Of a DNA stretch of 45,983 nucleotides, positions 24,187 to 32,434 are shown one piece after another. Source of the DNA: ZLKRG08 sp046048895. Lineage in GTDB: Bacteria; Actinomycetota; Actinomycetes; Nanopelagicales; Nanopelagicaceae. The stretch lies in NCBI GenBank assembly GCA_046048895.1, contig JBJOFF010000007.1:1-45983 (forward strand), written 5' to 3'. Position 1 is the stretch's first letter. Each line of letters starts with the position of its first letter. The position numbers were made by a program, and so were the translations under genes. Under the pieces are notes generated by a model that made no database searches, was not told the origin of the DNA, and was given only the letters and a program-made list of their open reading frames with translations.

Positions 24187-26543
24187 GCTACGCCGCCTAA
24201 ATACACAACCACTCCCCGATCTAGTTTCTTAATTGCAGAGAGCGCCTTTTCGCGCAGTTCCGATCTAGCTCCAGCAACTTGATTTAGTAAATCTATCAAC
24301 TGTTTGGTGGCTCGCACAAAATCTCCAACTGAGAGGTCAGAATTTCGTAGAACTGAATTCAAACCATGCCCACCGCCCCACCTAAATGCTATCCAGCAAA
24401 ATCCAAAGTCAGGTTCTTTCTGAGTTTTGACATCATATTCATTCTCGATGCTCTGCAACTTTGCCCAGATTGCCACAATCTCTTTCAGAGCATCTTGAAC
24501 CTGTGAGTTAGGTATTTTGGGAGCTTCTGGTTTTCTTGATTCAAAGAGAAATATCGATAACACTGATGCGATTTCGATATCTGAAAGCTTATCTAAAACG
24601 CCACTATTAATAGTTTCAGCGATAGAGAGATCTGACTCCGCGTAAATTTTCGAGAGCATCTTGCCGCTAGAGGTCACCTGATCTCCATCCAGGTAGCCTA
24701 ATTTATTAAGTACCTGGGTAACTCGGTCAAAAGTTTTTGCGATCACATTTGTGCGATTCTCTACTCTCGCAATTAGCCCTTCATTCTCACGGATTAATCG
24801 ATCTGCGCGCTCTGCAATGCGAGCATGCGCTTCTCGTTCGTTGCAAGAATGGCAAGGATGTTGACGCATAGCTTTGCGATAGTTTGAAAGTTCCGCTTCT
24901 AAATGAGCCCGCTGTTTATTATCAATCCGACTGCGCTTAGAAATCAAAATTTCTGCTTGCTTTATCTCTCGTCGCAACTTTGCGTACTCAGAAAATTCAC
25001 CTAGATGACAGAGTTGATTCAAGTTATATTCACTGATTGTCTGTTCGTTCTTACGAATTTGGCGATCTAATCCCACGACCGCGCGATCTGCCTGGAATTG
25101 AGCAAAAGATGATTTCAAGGAATTACGTGCTCGGTCTCGACCATATCTTTCAAGTAAGTTAATAGACATGTTATAGGTTGGTGAAAAAGAACTCCTAAGC
25201 GGATAAGTTCGAGTCGCAGCTAACCCCGCTGCAGTAGCTGAATCGACGGTCGGTGACCACATCACTACTGCATTTCCTTCAATATCTATTCCTCGACGTC
25301 CGGCACGACCTGTTAACTGGGTGTATTCACCCGGTGTCACCGGAACATGTGCCTCACCGTTCCATTTTGTTAATTTCTCCAACAATACTGTTCGAGCCGG
25401 CATATTAATTCCCAAGGCCAAAGTTTCTGTGGCAAAGATCGCTTTCAATAACCCTCTTTGAAATAGTTCTTCGACGCAAGACTTAAATACTGGCAGAAGC
25501 CCTGCGTGATGAGCTGCAATACCGCGTTCGAGAGCCGCCAACCATTCGTTGTGCCCGAGTAACTCCAAGTCTTCCGAATTCAGAGTTGCAGTGTATTTAT
25601 TAGCCGTAGCACGGATTTCTTCACGTTCTTCCGTATTAGTCAATCGAAGATTTGCTGCCAAACATTGTTTTACTGCGGAATCGCAACCTTGACGTGAAAA
25701 GATGAAAGTTATGACTGGGAGCATCTGATTGAACTGTAATTTCTCGATAACTTCAGCGCGACTGAGTCGACTTTCATCGTCTATTCGTCCTCGGTGCCTC
25801 GGGGTACGAATTCGACGGAGCGCTTCGCGTTCGCTTTTAAAGAGCGCTTGATTAACACCCCCATCTTCGTTGAAGAGATCAATCAAGCGATTGCCTATCA
25901 ATACATGTTGATAGAGCGGAACAGGACGATTTTCAGATACCACAATCTCGGTATCCCCTCTTACTGCTTGCAACCATTCACCAAACTCTTCGGCATTAGA
26001 GACTGTCGCAGAGAGCGAAATAACTTGCACGCTCTCCATTAGGTGAATCAAAACCTCTTCCCATACAGCTCCGCGGAACTTGTCGGCCAAATAGTGCACC
26101 TCATCCATAACTACATAACCCAAATTAATTAACGTGGATGAATTTGTGTAGAGCATATTTCTGAGCACTTCGGTGGTCATCACCATGATGTCAGCATCGC
26201 TATTAATGCTGTTATCACCCGTAAGTAATCCAACTCGCTCTTCGCCAAACCGCTCTACGAATTCTTGGTACTTCTGATTTGATAGCGCCTTTATTGGCGT
26301 GGTGTAAAAGCACTTTTTGCCTTGCTCGGTCGCGATATACGCGGCAAACTCTCCAACGATTGTTTTACCGGCACCAGTTGGTGCGGCGACCAGAACGCCT
26401 TTACCCGCCTCGATTGCATAACAACCTTTGACTTGGAATTCATCTAATTGAAAATCAAAGGTCTCAAAAAATGCATTTGCGATCGGATGCTTTCCTTTAG
26501 CTTTAGCCGCAGCAAAACGTTCTGCAGGACTTAGCGCTTCCAT
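24183..26543 (-). CDS. helY: DEVH-box RNA helicase HelY (Ski2/Mtr4-like)
   Basis: The protein has 786 aa. Superfamily 2 motifs are clear: P-loop 'APTGAGKTIVGEF', 'TTPIKALSNQKY', 'MDEVHYL', 'LSATVSNAEEF', 'TETLALGINMPA' and 'QLTGRAGRRGID'. A helical insertion with 'HPCHSCNEREAHA', typical of HelY, and a C-terminal DSHCT-like region follow. It is about 120 residues shorter than the mycobacterial protein (about 906), consistent with genome streamlining. Likely roles are RNA unwinding in turnover or processing. It starts at ATG 26543, overlapping the lipid-kinase gene by 13 nt. Confidence 0.92.
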   Translation of the reverse strand: MEALSPAERFAAAKAKGKHPIANAFFETFDFQLDEFQVKGCYAIEAGKGVLVAAPTGAGKTIVGEFAAYIATEQGKKCFYTTPIKALSNQKYQEFVERFGEERVGLLTGDNSINSDADIMVMTTEVLRNMLYTNSSTLINLGYVVMDEVHYLADKFRGAVWEEVLIHLMESVQVISLSATVSNAEEFGEWLQAVRGDTEIVVSENRPVPLYQHVLIGNRLIDLFNEDGGVNQALFKSEREALRRIRTPRHRGRIDDESRLSRAEVIEKLQFNQMLPVITFIFSRQGCDSAVKQCLAANLRLTNTEEREEIRATANKYTATLNSEDLELLGHNEWLAALERGIAAHHAGLLPVFKSCVEELFQRGLLKAIFATETLALGINMPARTVLLEKLTKWNGEAHVPVTPGEYTQLTGRAGRRGIDIEGNAVVMWSPTVDSATAAGLAATRTYPLRSSFSPTYNMSINLLERYGRDRARNSLKSSFAQFQADRAVVGLDRQIRKNEQTISEYNLNQLCHLGEFSEYAKLRREIKQAEILISKRSRIDNKQRAHLEAELSNYRKAMRQHPCHSCNEREAHARIAERADRLIRENEGLIARVENRTNVIAKTFDRVTQVLNKLGYLDGDQVTSSGKMLSKIYAESDLSIAETINSGVLDKLSDIEIASVLSIFLFESRKPEAPKIPNSQVQDALKEIVAIWAKLQSIENEYDVKTQKEPDFGFCWIAFRWGGGHGLNSVLRNSDLSVGDFVRATKQLIDLLNQVAGARSELREKALSAIKKLDRGVVVYLGGVA

Positions 26544-27400
26544 GTCGCCAGCGCTCCCTCTGCTACTGAAATATTTGCCGGCATCGGCCCTATGCGCTCT
26601 CCGTCTGCATAACAGATTGCGCTTGCCTCGATGTAAACCTCTTTAACCTTAAAAATCTCGACTTGCGGATGATCTATATGTTTTCCCTCGTAAACACTTG
26701 GAAAGATTCGCACAAATTCCCGCTTGGATACCGGATTTAAAATCATCAGATCCAAAAGACCATCTGTTAAATCCGCATCTGGGCAGACCAACATTCCGCC
26801 GCCATAAGAACGGCCATTGCCAACTGCAATCAGCATTGCCTCACGCTGATAACTTTTACCATCAACGGTAAATTTGTATTCCATAGGCTTAAATTTAGGT
26901 AACTCTAGAGCCATCGCTACGTTGTACTTGGCTGGACCCTTAGGCCAACTTAAAGAATTCGCTCTTTCATTCACAAGTGAATCAAAACCCGTTGATGCTA
27001 TGGCGCCGAAGTACTCGCCATCGATACTGCCTAAATCTATAGCTTCTGGTTCTTGATTTAGCGCCTGCCATAGCGGTTCTAGAACACGTTCCGGATCCCA
27101 ACCAAGCGATCTAACAAAATCATTGCCAGTACCGGCAGGAATTGGAACCAGCGCTATTCGAAATGAAACTGCAATTTGAATCGCGATATGGATAAGCCCA
27201 TCACCGCCAACTGCAATAATTCCAGAAATACTTTTAGTATTGCGGCACTCTCTAGCTAGATTTTCTTGAAAAGTTGCTGCATTTGAGCCAACCACGATTC
27301 GGTAATGTATTGATCTTTCGGTGAGAAAATTCGATACCTCTTGCCCAACTGCTGCACCTCTACCCCGACCGCTGGTGGGATTAATCGCTAATAGCCACAT
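26531..27400 (-). CDS. Diacylglycerol kinase family lipid kinase
   Basis: The protein has 289 aa from ATG 27400; an upstream ATG at 27415 would add five residues, but 'MWLLAINPTSGRGRG' matches the usual start. The nucleotide motif 'IIAVGGDGLIHIAIQIA' and 'LVPIPAGTGNDFVRSLG' are diagnostic of DAGK/YegS/sphingosine-kinase folds. The C-terminal half carries 'GNGRSYGGGMLVCPDADLTDGLLDL'. It phosphorylates diacylglycerol or a related lipid with ATP; the substrate is not determined. It overlaps tatC by about 20 nt and helY by 13 nt. Confidence 0.9.
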   Translation of the reverse strand: MWLLAINPTSGRGRGAAVGQEVSNFLTERSIHYRIVVGSNAATFQENLARECRNTKSISGIIAVGGDGLIHIAIQIAVSFRIALVPIPAGTGNDFVRSLGWDPERVLEPLWQALNQEPEAIDLGSIDGEYFGAIASTGFDSLVNERANSLSWPKGPAKYNVAMALELPKFKPMEYKFTVDGKSYQREAMLIAVGNGRSYGGGMLVCPDADLTDGLLDLMILNPVSKREFVRIFPSVYEGKHIDHPQVEIFKVKEVYIEASAICYADGERIGPMPANISVAEGALATWKR

Positions 27401-28148
27401 TGCGCTTACGATCATTTAAGAGCGCAATTCCGCCAGCGGCGAAATAGAAAATATAGAGTGGTATAGCAAGTAGCAGCATTGTCAATGGATCTGCGGATGG
27501 CGTAAATGCCGCAATGAATACGGTGATGCCAAAAACCCAGCCTCGCCAATGTTGCAGGATAGTTTTACCTGAGACCGCGCCAAGCAAATTGAGCGTTACT
27601 AAAAATACGGGTAATTCAAAGGCCAATCCAAAGAGCAAAATTACGCGCAGTACGAAATCTAAATAGTCACCAAAATTAATCAAGTTCTGCAGCTGGCTAG
27701 GAGTGAAACCAAAGAGAACACGAATCGCTACCGGGAGAATTAAGTAACCGAGGGTGACGCCACCTGCGAAGAAAGGTGTAGCCGCAGTCAAAAAAAGAAA
27801 TGCGCGTTTCTTTTCGTGCCTGTGAAGTCCTGGTGAAACGAAAGCCCAGAGCTGATAAATCCATAGTGGCGCTGTGATAATTAGCCCCGCGATTAGAGAA
27901 ACTTTTATTTGCAAATTAATTGGTCCGAGTACGCCATTTATATAGAGCGCGCCACATTGTTCCGAATTATTCCGTTGCGCTAAATCCAAATCGCATACTG
28001 GTTCGGCTAACTTCTGAACTATTGGGTTGTATAGAAACCAATTAATTACAAAACCAACGCTTACGATGATTGCGGACTTAAAGATACGCTCTCTAAATTC
28101 GGCTAGATGCTGAAGTAGCGGCATAGTGCCGCCTTGGATGCTAGCCAC
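27381..28148 (-). CDS. tatC: Sec-independent translocase subunit TatC
   Basis: This 255-aa polytopic membrane protein has about six helices. It is the receptor for twin-arginine signal peptides. The N-terminal 'MPLLQHLAEFRERIF' carries the conserved Leu-x-Glu-Leu/Phe-Arg-x-Arg motif; 'FVSPGLHRHEKKRAF' with the conserved FxxPgL and 'FGLAFELPVF' are also present. GTG 28148 starts three nt after the tatA stop. tatB is not seen, as is common in Actinobacteria where a second TatA-like gene lies elsewhere. Confidence 0.94.
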   Translation of the reverse strand: MASIQGGTMPLLQHLAEFRERIFKSAIIVSVGFVINWFLYNPIVQKLAEPVCDLDLAQRNNSEQCGALYINGVLGPINLQIKVSLIAGLIITAPLWIYQLWAFVSPGLHRHEKKRAFLFLTAATPFFAGGVTLGYLILPVAIRVLFGFTPSQLQNLINFGDYLDFVLRVILLFGLAFELPVFLVTLNLLGAVSGKTILQHWRGWVFGITVFIAAFTPSADPLTMLLLAIPLYIFYFAAGGIALLNDRKRNVAISD

Positions 28149-28151
28149 GTT

Positions 28152-28325
28152 TTAGTTGTCTTGCGGATCCTTCTTATTATCTTCCTTACCGTCTTTCATC
28201 TCGGTTTTGAAGATACGAAGAGATTTAGCTACAGACTTTGCAGAATCTGGAAGTCGCTTAGCTCCAAAAAGGATAACTAGAACTAGAACTAGCAGAAGGA
28301 TATGTGTCGGTTCGCGTAAAAACAT
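28152..28325 (-). CDS. tatA: Twin-arginine translocase subunit TatA
   Basis: This 57-aa gene begins MFLREPTHILLLVLVLVILF. One transmembrane helix (residues 8-20) is followed by the hallmark 'FGAKRLPDSAKSVAKSLRIFK' hinge and amphipathic helix, and a short charged tail ending KKDPQDN. It oligomerises with TatC to export folded proteins. AGGG lies just before ATG 28325. The order pafC-tatA-tatC-helY is as in M. tuberculosis, minus the lipid-kinase insertion. At 57 residues it is among the shortest TatA proteins. Confidence 0.92.
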   Translation of the reverse strand: MFLREPTHILLLVLVLVILFGAKRLPDSAKSVAKSLRIFKTEMKDGKEDNKKDPQDN

Positions 28326-28337
28326 AGCCCTAAGATA

Positions 28338-29177
28338 CTAGAGATATAGCGCTTGGCTAGCCCTAATCCGTTGATTTATCTCGCTTCGTAAATCCTCATC
28401 TAGCAGCTCTACCGCCCCGCCCAAGGCGAGCACTTGTGAAAGTAGCCACTGGGTTGAAAAGAATTGCACCTCATCTTGACCACTCTCTACTCCCAGGCTC
28501 TCTCGAACCAGCCTTGCGCTGTGGTGGATTTTAATTTTGGCCCGCTTGGGTTTGCGCTCTGATGGCACCGCATTCGGCGCCAACTCTGAGATAGCCAAGA
28601 TTTGAAAATTCTCAATCTTTGCGACATTAAAAGTTCTGCGATCATTTGCCAACTTGCAGAAAGCTCTCAGGTAACTTTTACCATTCTCATGATAAGTCTC
28701 AAACGGAAGCACCTCTCGTACTTTTCCCAAATATTTGATCTCAACAACTTTATTATGCTGAATGGCTTGAGTAATCTCCGGAATCAATCGCTCAACTTGA
28801 GAAGGGGCGAAAGAGAGTTGAGTATTCAATTTAGCTACCAACTTTTCTTTTAAGGCCCCTGCTGCTCCACTGCCATTACTATGCAAAATCTCCAGCCCAA
28901 TTACTAGAGAGGCTATTTCAGTTTGAGTCAAAGAACGAGGACGCTTTAATTCATCGGCATTTCTCACCGTCACAAAACCATCTTCAAATTGAAATTCCAT
29001 TAACTCAAGCGGCGTCTGACCTGGCAGTCCGCACATGTAAAGCAACCAGAGATCCTTTTCAATCTCTCCTTGGGTGACACCGAATTTCTTTGCTAATTCG
29101 GAGATCGCGATACCTTGATGCTCTGAGATAAATGGCACCAAATCTATTAATCGGGCTAAGCGTGGGTTACTAGCCAT
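28338..29177 (-). CDS. pafC: WYL-domain transcriptional regulator PafC
   Basis: The protein has 279 aa. The N-terminal winged helix 'RLARLIDLVPFISEHQGIAISELAKKFGVTQGEIEKDL' is followed by a WYL domain ('VEIKYLGKVREVLPFETYHENGKSYLRAFCKLANDRRTFNVAKI') and a WCX-like C-terminus. With PafB it forms the mycobacterial activator of LexA-independent DNA-damage genes. It overlaps pafB by 8 nt. It is shorter than mycobacterial PafC (about 316 aa). Confidence 0.9.
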   Translation of the reverse strand: MASNPRLARLIDLVPFISEHQGIAISELAKKFGVTQGEIEKDLWLLYMCGLPGQTPLELMEFQFEDGFVTVRNADELKRPRSLTQTEIASLVIGLEILHSNGSGAAGALKEKLVAKLNTQLSFAPSQVERLIPEITQAIQHNKVVEIKYLGKVREVLPFETYHENGKSYLRAFCKLANDRRTFNVAKIENFQILAISELAPNAVPSERKPKRAKIKIHHSARLVRESLGVESGQDEVQFFSTQWLLSQVLALGGAVELLDEDLRSEINQRIRASQALYL

Positions 29178-30093
29178 GTTGGCTCGCTAATTTAGTTAGA
29201 GCTCTAGTTACGCCAGCCACCACGCTAATTGGCTCTAGTGCTCTGACATTAGGTGAAGATTTTAAAATCTGACTGATTGCAACATTCTCAGATTCAAAGC
29301 TGCGCCGGCAGGTAATCCATTCGCTATCTTCTGCAATTAACTCTGCGCTATTCATGATCTCAGGCGCATGATCACGTCGAACTTTCAGCATAACTTCGAC
29401 AACTGGAAAGTGGCTCTTGGGTAGGGTGAATTGCTGTTTAGTAAAGCTCTTATTGGTTCTTTTTATCGGACCGTCGAAACGATCTAGTCGGTAGCTGCGA
29501 TTCTCATTCTTCTCGGTGTCGATTGCATATAAATACCAGCGTGAATTTTGAGAGTAGAGCCCAAGAGGCGCCACTCGTTTCTGACTTATGAGGTCTTCGA
29601 TATCAACATATTGGATTTCAATAATCTTGCTGGCATCGATACTCTCTAAAATTTCCGAGATATTAGGCGGTACATTTGCGACGGTTGGCGCAAGAGGTAA
29701 TTCCGAGAAATCAGAGTTTATTCCGAGTGATTGCAAACGAACTGATGTCGAGAGGGCAACATCCGCTAACGCGCTCTCCTTCCACGCCTCACTAGCTAAG
29801 GCGAGAAGTGAGACCTCTTCGGTGGTTAAATTTCCTAAATTGAATTGATAACGTTCTGGCGAGATTCGATATCCAATCTCATCATCAAAGAGCGGATCAA
29901 TACTCTTCATTTCGATTTCAATACCTAAACTGCGAAGTTCCTCTTTGTCTCGCTCGAACATTCGATCGGTGGCTTCGCTGCTTCCTTCATATCCAGAGAC
30001 GGCCTTAAAGATCTGAGCTTTAGTTAGATATTTCTTGGTAGCAAGTAGCGCGATTGTTAAATTTACTAATCGCTCATTCTTCTCCGATGCCAT
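29170..30093 (-). CDS. pafB: WYL-domain transcriptional regulator PafB
   Basis: The 307 aa start at ATG 30093, supported by AAAGGTG just upstream; a longer frame to 30159 would run 66 nt further into trmI. The N-terminal HTH is 'ERLVNLTIALLATKKYLTKAQIFKAV', and the WYL domain ('IEIQYVDIEDLISQKRVAPLGLYSQNSRWYLYAIDTEKNENRSYRLDRF') is intact. It is the PafC partner in the DNA-damage activator PafBC. The gene overlaps the trmI stop by 20 nt. The proteasome-accessory genes that give it its name (pafA, prcBA, pup, dop, mpa) are not adjacent here. Confidence 0.9.
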   Translation of the reverse strand: MASEKNERLVNLTIALLATKKYLTKAQIFKAVSGYEGSSEATDRMFERDKEELRSLGIEIEMKSIDPLFDDEIGYRISPERYQFNLGNLTTEEVSLLALASEAWKESALADVALSTSVRLQSLGINSDFSELPLAPTVANVPPNISEILESIDASKIIEIQYVDIEDLISQKRVAPLGLYSQNSRWYLYAIDTEKNENRSYRLDRFDGPIKRTNKSFTKQQFTLPKSHFPVVEVMLKVRRDHAPEIMNSAELIAEDSEWITCRRSFESENVAISQILKSSPNVRALEPISVVAGVTRALTKLASQHG

Positions 30094-30940
30094 ATGCACC
30101 TTTCGAAGGTCGACGTCTTCGTGCCAATAATTCTGTGCCAGGCGCAATACGTCTAGCAAATATCAAGAATCCGGTATGCCCAATCATGCGATGTTCGGGG
30201 CGCACGGCTAATCCATCATGATGCCACGGTCTAACTAAAGATTCGAAGCTCTCCGGTTCTGTAAAGCGCCCATCCTTCTTTAAAGCTTCGGCAACGTTTG
30301 AAAGCTGAGTAGTAGTCGCGACGTAGGCCATGTAAACACCGCCCGGTACCAATACTTTGGCAGCTAAATCAATGCATTCCCAAGGCATCAACATATCTAG
30401 AATCACGCGATCGTATTGCTCGGTCAATTCTTGTTCTTCTAAGCTACCAATAGTCAAAGACCAATTTTCAGGTAGCCCGTTGAAATAATGTTCTACATTG
30501 GATTTGGCATTTGCAGCGAATTCTTCGCGACGTTCGACTGAGTGAACCGAACCAGTCGGGCCTACAGCACGAAGTAATGAAAGTGTTAACGCCCCTGAAC
30601 CAACTCCCGCCTCTAGAACTCTGGCGCCAGGAAAGATATCTGCAAAGCCCACAATTAAGGCAGAGTCTTTTGGATAAACAATGGTGGCACTTCTAGGCAT
30701 AGTGAGAACATAATCAGTTAGCAGAGGTTTGAAGGCCATGAATTTCTGAACTACGCCAGTGGTTGAATTGATACTAACTACACTCCCTTCAGGCATGCCA
30801 ATCAAATCATCATGTTTGATAAATCCTTGGTGAGTGTGAAACTCCTTGCCGGAGGTGATGTTGAAAGAATATTGACGACCTTTGTTATCAGTCAATTGAA
30901 TTCGATCGCCGACTTTGAAAAATCCACTCTGGTTAGCCAC
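30074..30940 (-). CDS. trmI: tRNA (adenine-58-N1)-methyltransferase TrmI
   Basis: The protein has 288 aa and methylates A58 (and A57) in the T-loop using SAM. The N-terminal barrel 'GDRIQLTDNKGRQYSF...GKEFHTHQGFIKHDDLIGMPEGSVV' is followed by the Rossmann core 'VLEAGVGSGALTLSLLRAVG', 'VHSVERREEFA' and 'DRVILDMLMPWE'. It corresponds to Rv2118c, which in M. tuberculosis lies beyond the Pup-proteasome genes. GTG 30940 appears leaderless (TAAGAT, 6 nt upstream) and is divergent from a nuclease gene. Confidence 0.93.
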   Translation of the reverse strand: MANQSGFFKVGDRIQLTDNKGRQYSFNITSGKEFHTHQGFIKHDDLIGMPEGSVVSINSTTGVVQKFMAFKPLLTDYVLTMPRSATIVYPKDSALIVGFADIFPGARVLEAGVGSGALTLSLLRAVGPTGSVHSVERREEFAANAKSNVEHYFNGLPENWSLTIGSLEEQELTEQYDRVILDMLMPWECIDLAAKVLVPGGVYMAYVATTTQLSNVAEALKKDGRFTEPESFESLVRPWHHDGLAVRPEHRMIGHTGFLIFARRIAPGTELLARRRRPSKGAYGIGEE

Positions 30941-30946
30941 GCGCCT

Positions 30947-30952
30947 ATCTTA
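30947..30952 (-). promoter_or_regulatory. -10 element TAAGAT of the leaderless trmI promoter
   Basis: On the minus strand TAAGAT stands exactly 6 nt before GTG 30940, with no SD. The 47-bp gap to the divergent nuclease gene also holds a short perfect inverted repeat, AGGTT-T-AACCT (30973-30983), which could serve both promoters. Confidence 0.55.
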
Positions 30953-30987
30953 AGGTGTCAGATGGCTAGGCTAGGTTTAACCTAATT

Positions 30988-31743
30988 ATGGATGTTATTA
31001 GACTCTCACCGAGCCGTATCAGTGATTATCAGCAATGCCCGCAGTTATATAACTATCGGGTGATTCAGAAATTACCTGAACCAATAAGTTTAGATGCCGC
31101 ACGAGGCACTCTGGTGCACACAATTCTTGAGGAGCTTTTAGCCCAACCAATTACAGAACGGACCATTGAAAATGCGAAAGCCCGAGCGCCATTTCATTGG
31201 CAAGTCCAGAAAGAGAGCTCCGCAGAGTTAGCAGATGCGGTCCAAGACCAAAAGGAGTGGCTAGATCGGGTCAATTCGCTACTCTCCTCTTATTTTGCAT
31301 TAGAGAATCCACAGAGTTTCCATCCAACACATATGGAAGAACATCTCGAACTCGATGAAAACGATAACCTCTTGCTGCATGGATATGTAGATCGTATTGA
31401 TATCGCACCAACTGGCGAAGTTCGAATTGTCGATTACAAGACTGGAAAGTCACCGCGTGCTGGTTATGAAGAGAAGGCGCTCTTCCAATTGCGATTTTAT
31501 GGATTACTCTGGTATCGAATTCACGGAGAGATTCCGAAAGTACTGCAACTGCTATATCTAGGAGATCAACAGGTTTTGAAAAGTTCTCCTTCTGAGAACG
31601 AACTATTAATGGCTGAGAAGAAGGCCCTGCAAGTTGGTGCAGATATCAAAATTTCTATTACAAAGGATTATTGGCCAACTCAGAAGAGTCGTTTATGTGA
31701 TTGGTGCTCCTTTAAAAGCATCTGCCCTGCATTTAATAACTAA
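30988..31743 (+). CDS. RecB-family PD-(D/E)XK exonuclease with a predicted Fe-S cluster
   Basis: This is a 251-aa single-domain nuclease, ortholog of Rv2119. The nuclease core has 'ARGTLVHTILEELL', 'LLHGYVDRIDIAPTGEVRIVDYKTGKSP' (catalytic Asp, Asp-x-Lys) and a following Gln helix. Four cysteines, Cys17 ('DYQQCPQLYNYR') and Cys237, Cys240 and Cys246 ('CDWCSFKSIC'), match the iron-sulfur staple of AddB/Cas4-type nucleases. No CRISPR or helicase partner adjoins it, so it is probably a housekeeping repair nuclease. Its stop abuts the convergent HAD gene. Confidence 0.9.
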   Translation: MDVIRLSPSRISDYQQCPQLYNYRVIQKLPEPISLDAARGTLVHTILEELLAQPITERTIENAKARAPFHWQVQKESSAELADAVQDQKEWLDRVNSLLSSYFALENPQSFHPTHMEEHLELDENDNLLLHGYVDRIDIAPTGEVRIVDYKTGKSPRAGYEEKALFQLRFYGLLWYRIHGEIPKVLQLLYLGDQQVLKSSPSENELLMAEKKALQVGADIKISITKDYWPTQKSRLCDWCSFKSICPAFNN

Positions 31744-32406
31744 TCACCAATTAATATAAAACTCTGATAGTAGATCGAAAGTTAACTCTTCTAGTGATTT
31801 AATAACTTTAGTCTGCGCATCAGGCTCAATCCTCACCAAATGCGGTACCGCTATTACTTTTGCGCCACTAGCTCTAGCGGCCTGTACTCCGGTTGCTGAG
31901 TCTTCAAGTATTAAACAGTTCGCAATATTCACGCCCAAATCCCTGGCCGCTTTCAAATAACCTTCTGGATTTGGTTTTGTCTCCAATACATCATCCGATG
32001 AGATAGTCACTTTGAAAGGAATTGGTTGTACATGGTTTAGCGCTGAGTTGACAATTAACCTAGGGCTAGCTGATACGAGCGCTAGAGGTATTTCTCGCGC
32101 TTGAAGTTGGTTAAGTAACTCCCTTGCCCCCGGCATAAATTCGGCACGCTCGCCGACTTTCTCTGCCATCAATTCAACAATTGCTTTATGAAAATACTCT
32201 CCGCTCTGGGCACCGTTGGTTACATCAGACATGTACTGCCCAACTCGGGTTAACGGACCACCGAGACAGAAGGCTTGGTCTTCGACCTGCCACTGGTAGC
32301 CATAAGGCGCAGTTAATTCGATCTCTGCCTCCAGCCATTGCGGTTCGGAGTTTATGGTTAACCCATCCATATCAAAGAAGATTGCTTCGAAGAAGTTACT
32401 CGCCAC
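31744..32406 (-). CDS. HAD-superfamily phosphatase (beta-phosphoglucomutase-like)
   Basis: The 220-aa protein has the HAD motifs 'FFDMDGLTINSEP' (nucleophile Asp12, acid Asp14), 'LALVSASPRLIVNSAL', Lys in 'ETKPNPEGYLKAARDLG' and 'LILEDSATGVQAARASGA'. The cap is the small helical type used for sugar or polyol phosphates. The exact substrate is unknown. GTG 32406 is divergent from the PAC2 gene with only 28 bp between, and its stop directly abuts the nuclease stop. Confidence 0.87.
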   Translation of the reverse strand: MASNFFEAIFFDMDGLTINSEPQWLEAEIELTAPYGYQWQVEDQAFCLGGPLTRVGQYMSDVTNGAQSGEYFHKAIVELMAEKVGERAEFMPGARELLNQLQAREIPLALVSASPRLIVNSALNHVQPIPFKVTISSDDVLETKPNPEGYLKAARDLGVNIANCLILEDSATGVQAARASGAKVIAVPHLVRIEPDAQTKVIKSLEELTFDLLSEFYINW

Positions 32407-32422
32407 GCGCGAAAGGTTACCG

Positions 32423-32428
32423 TAGGGT
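32423..32428 (+). promoter_or_regulatory. -10 element TAGGGT of a leaderless promoter
   Basis: TAGGGT lies exactly 6 nt before ATG 32435 and there is no SD. The whole intergenic space to the divergent HAD gene is 28 bp, so any -35 box would lie inside the HAD gene's first codons. Confidence 0.55.
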
Positions 32429-32434
32429 GTCTTA

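Noticed and set aside
24000..24200. Plus-strand ORF of 112 aa opposite the exonuclease gene
   Set aside because: It is a shadow of the well-supported nuclease gene, has no SD and resembles no family.
31008..31743. Cas4-like nuclease as sign of a CRISPR system
   Set aside because: Fold and cysteines are shared with AddB/RecB-type repair nucleases. The gene sits in a conserved housekeeping position, and no repeats or cas genes occur in the window.
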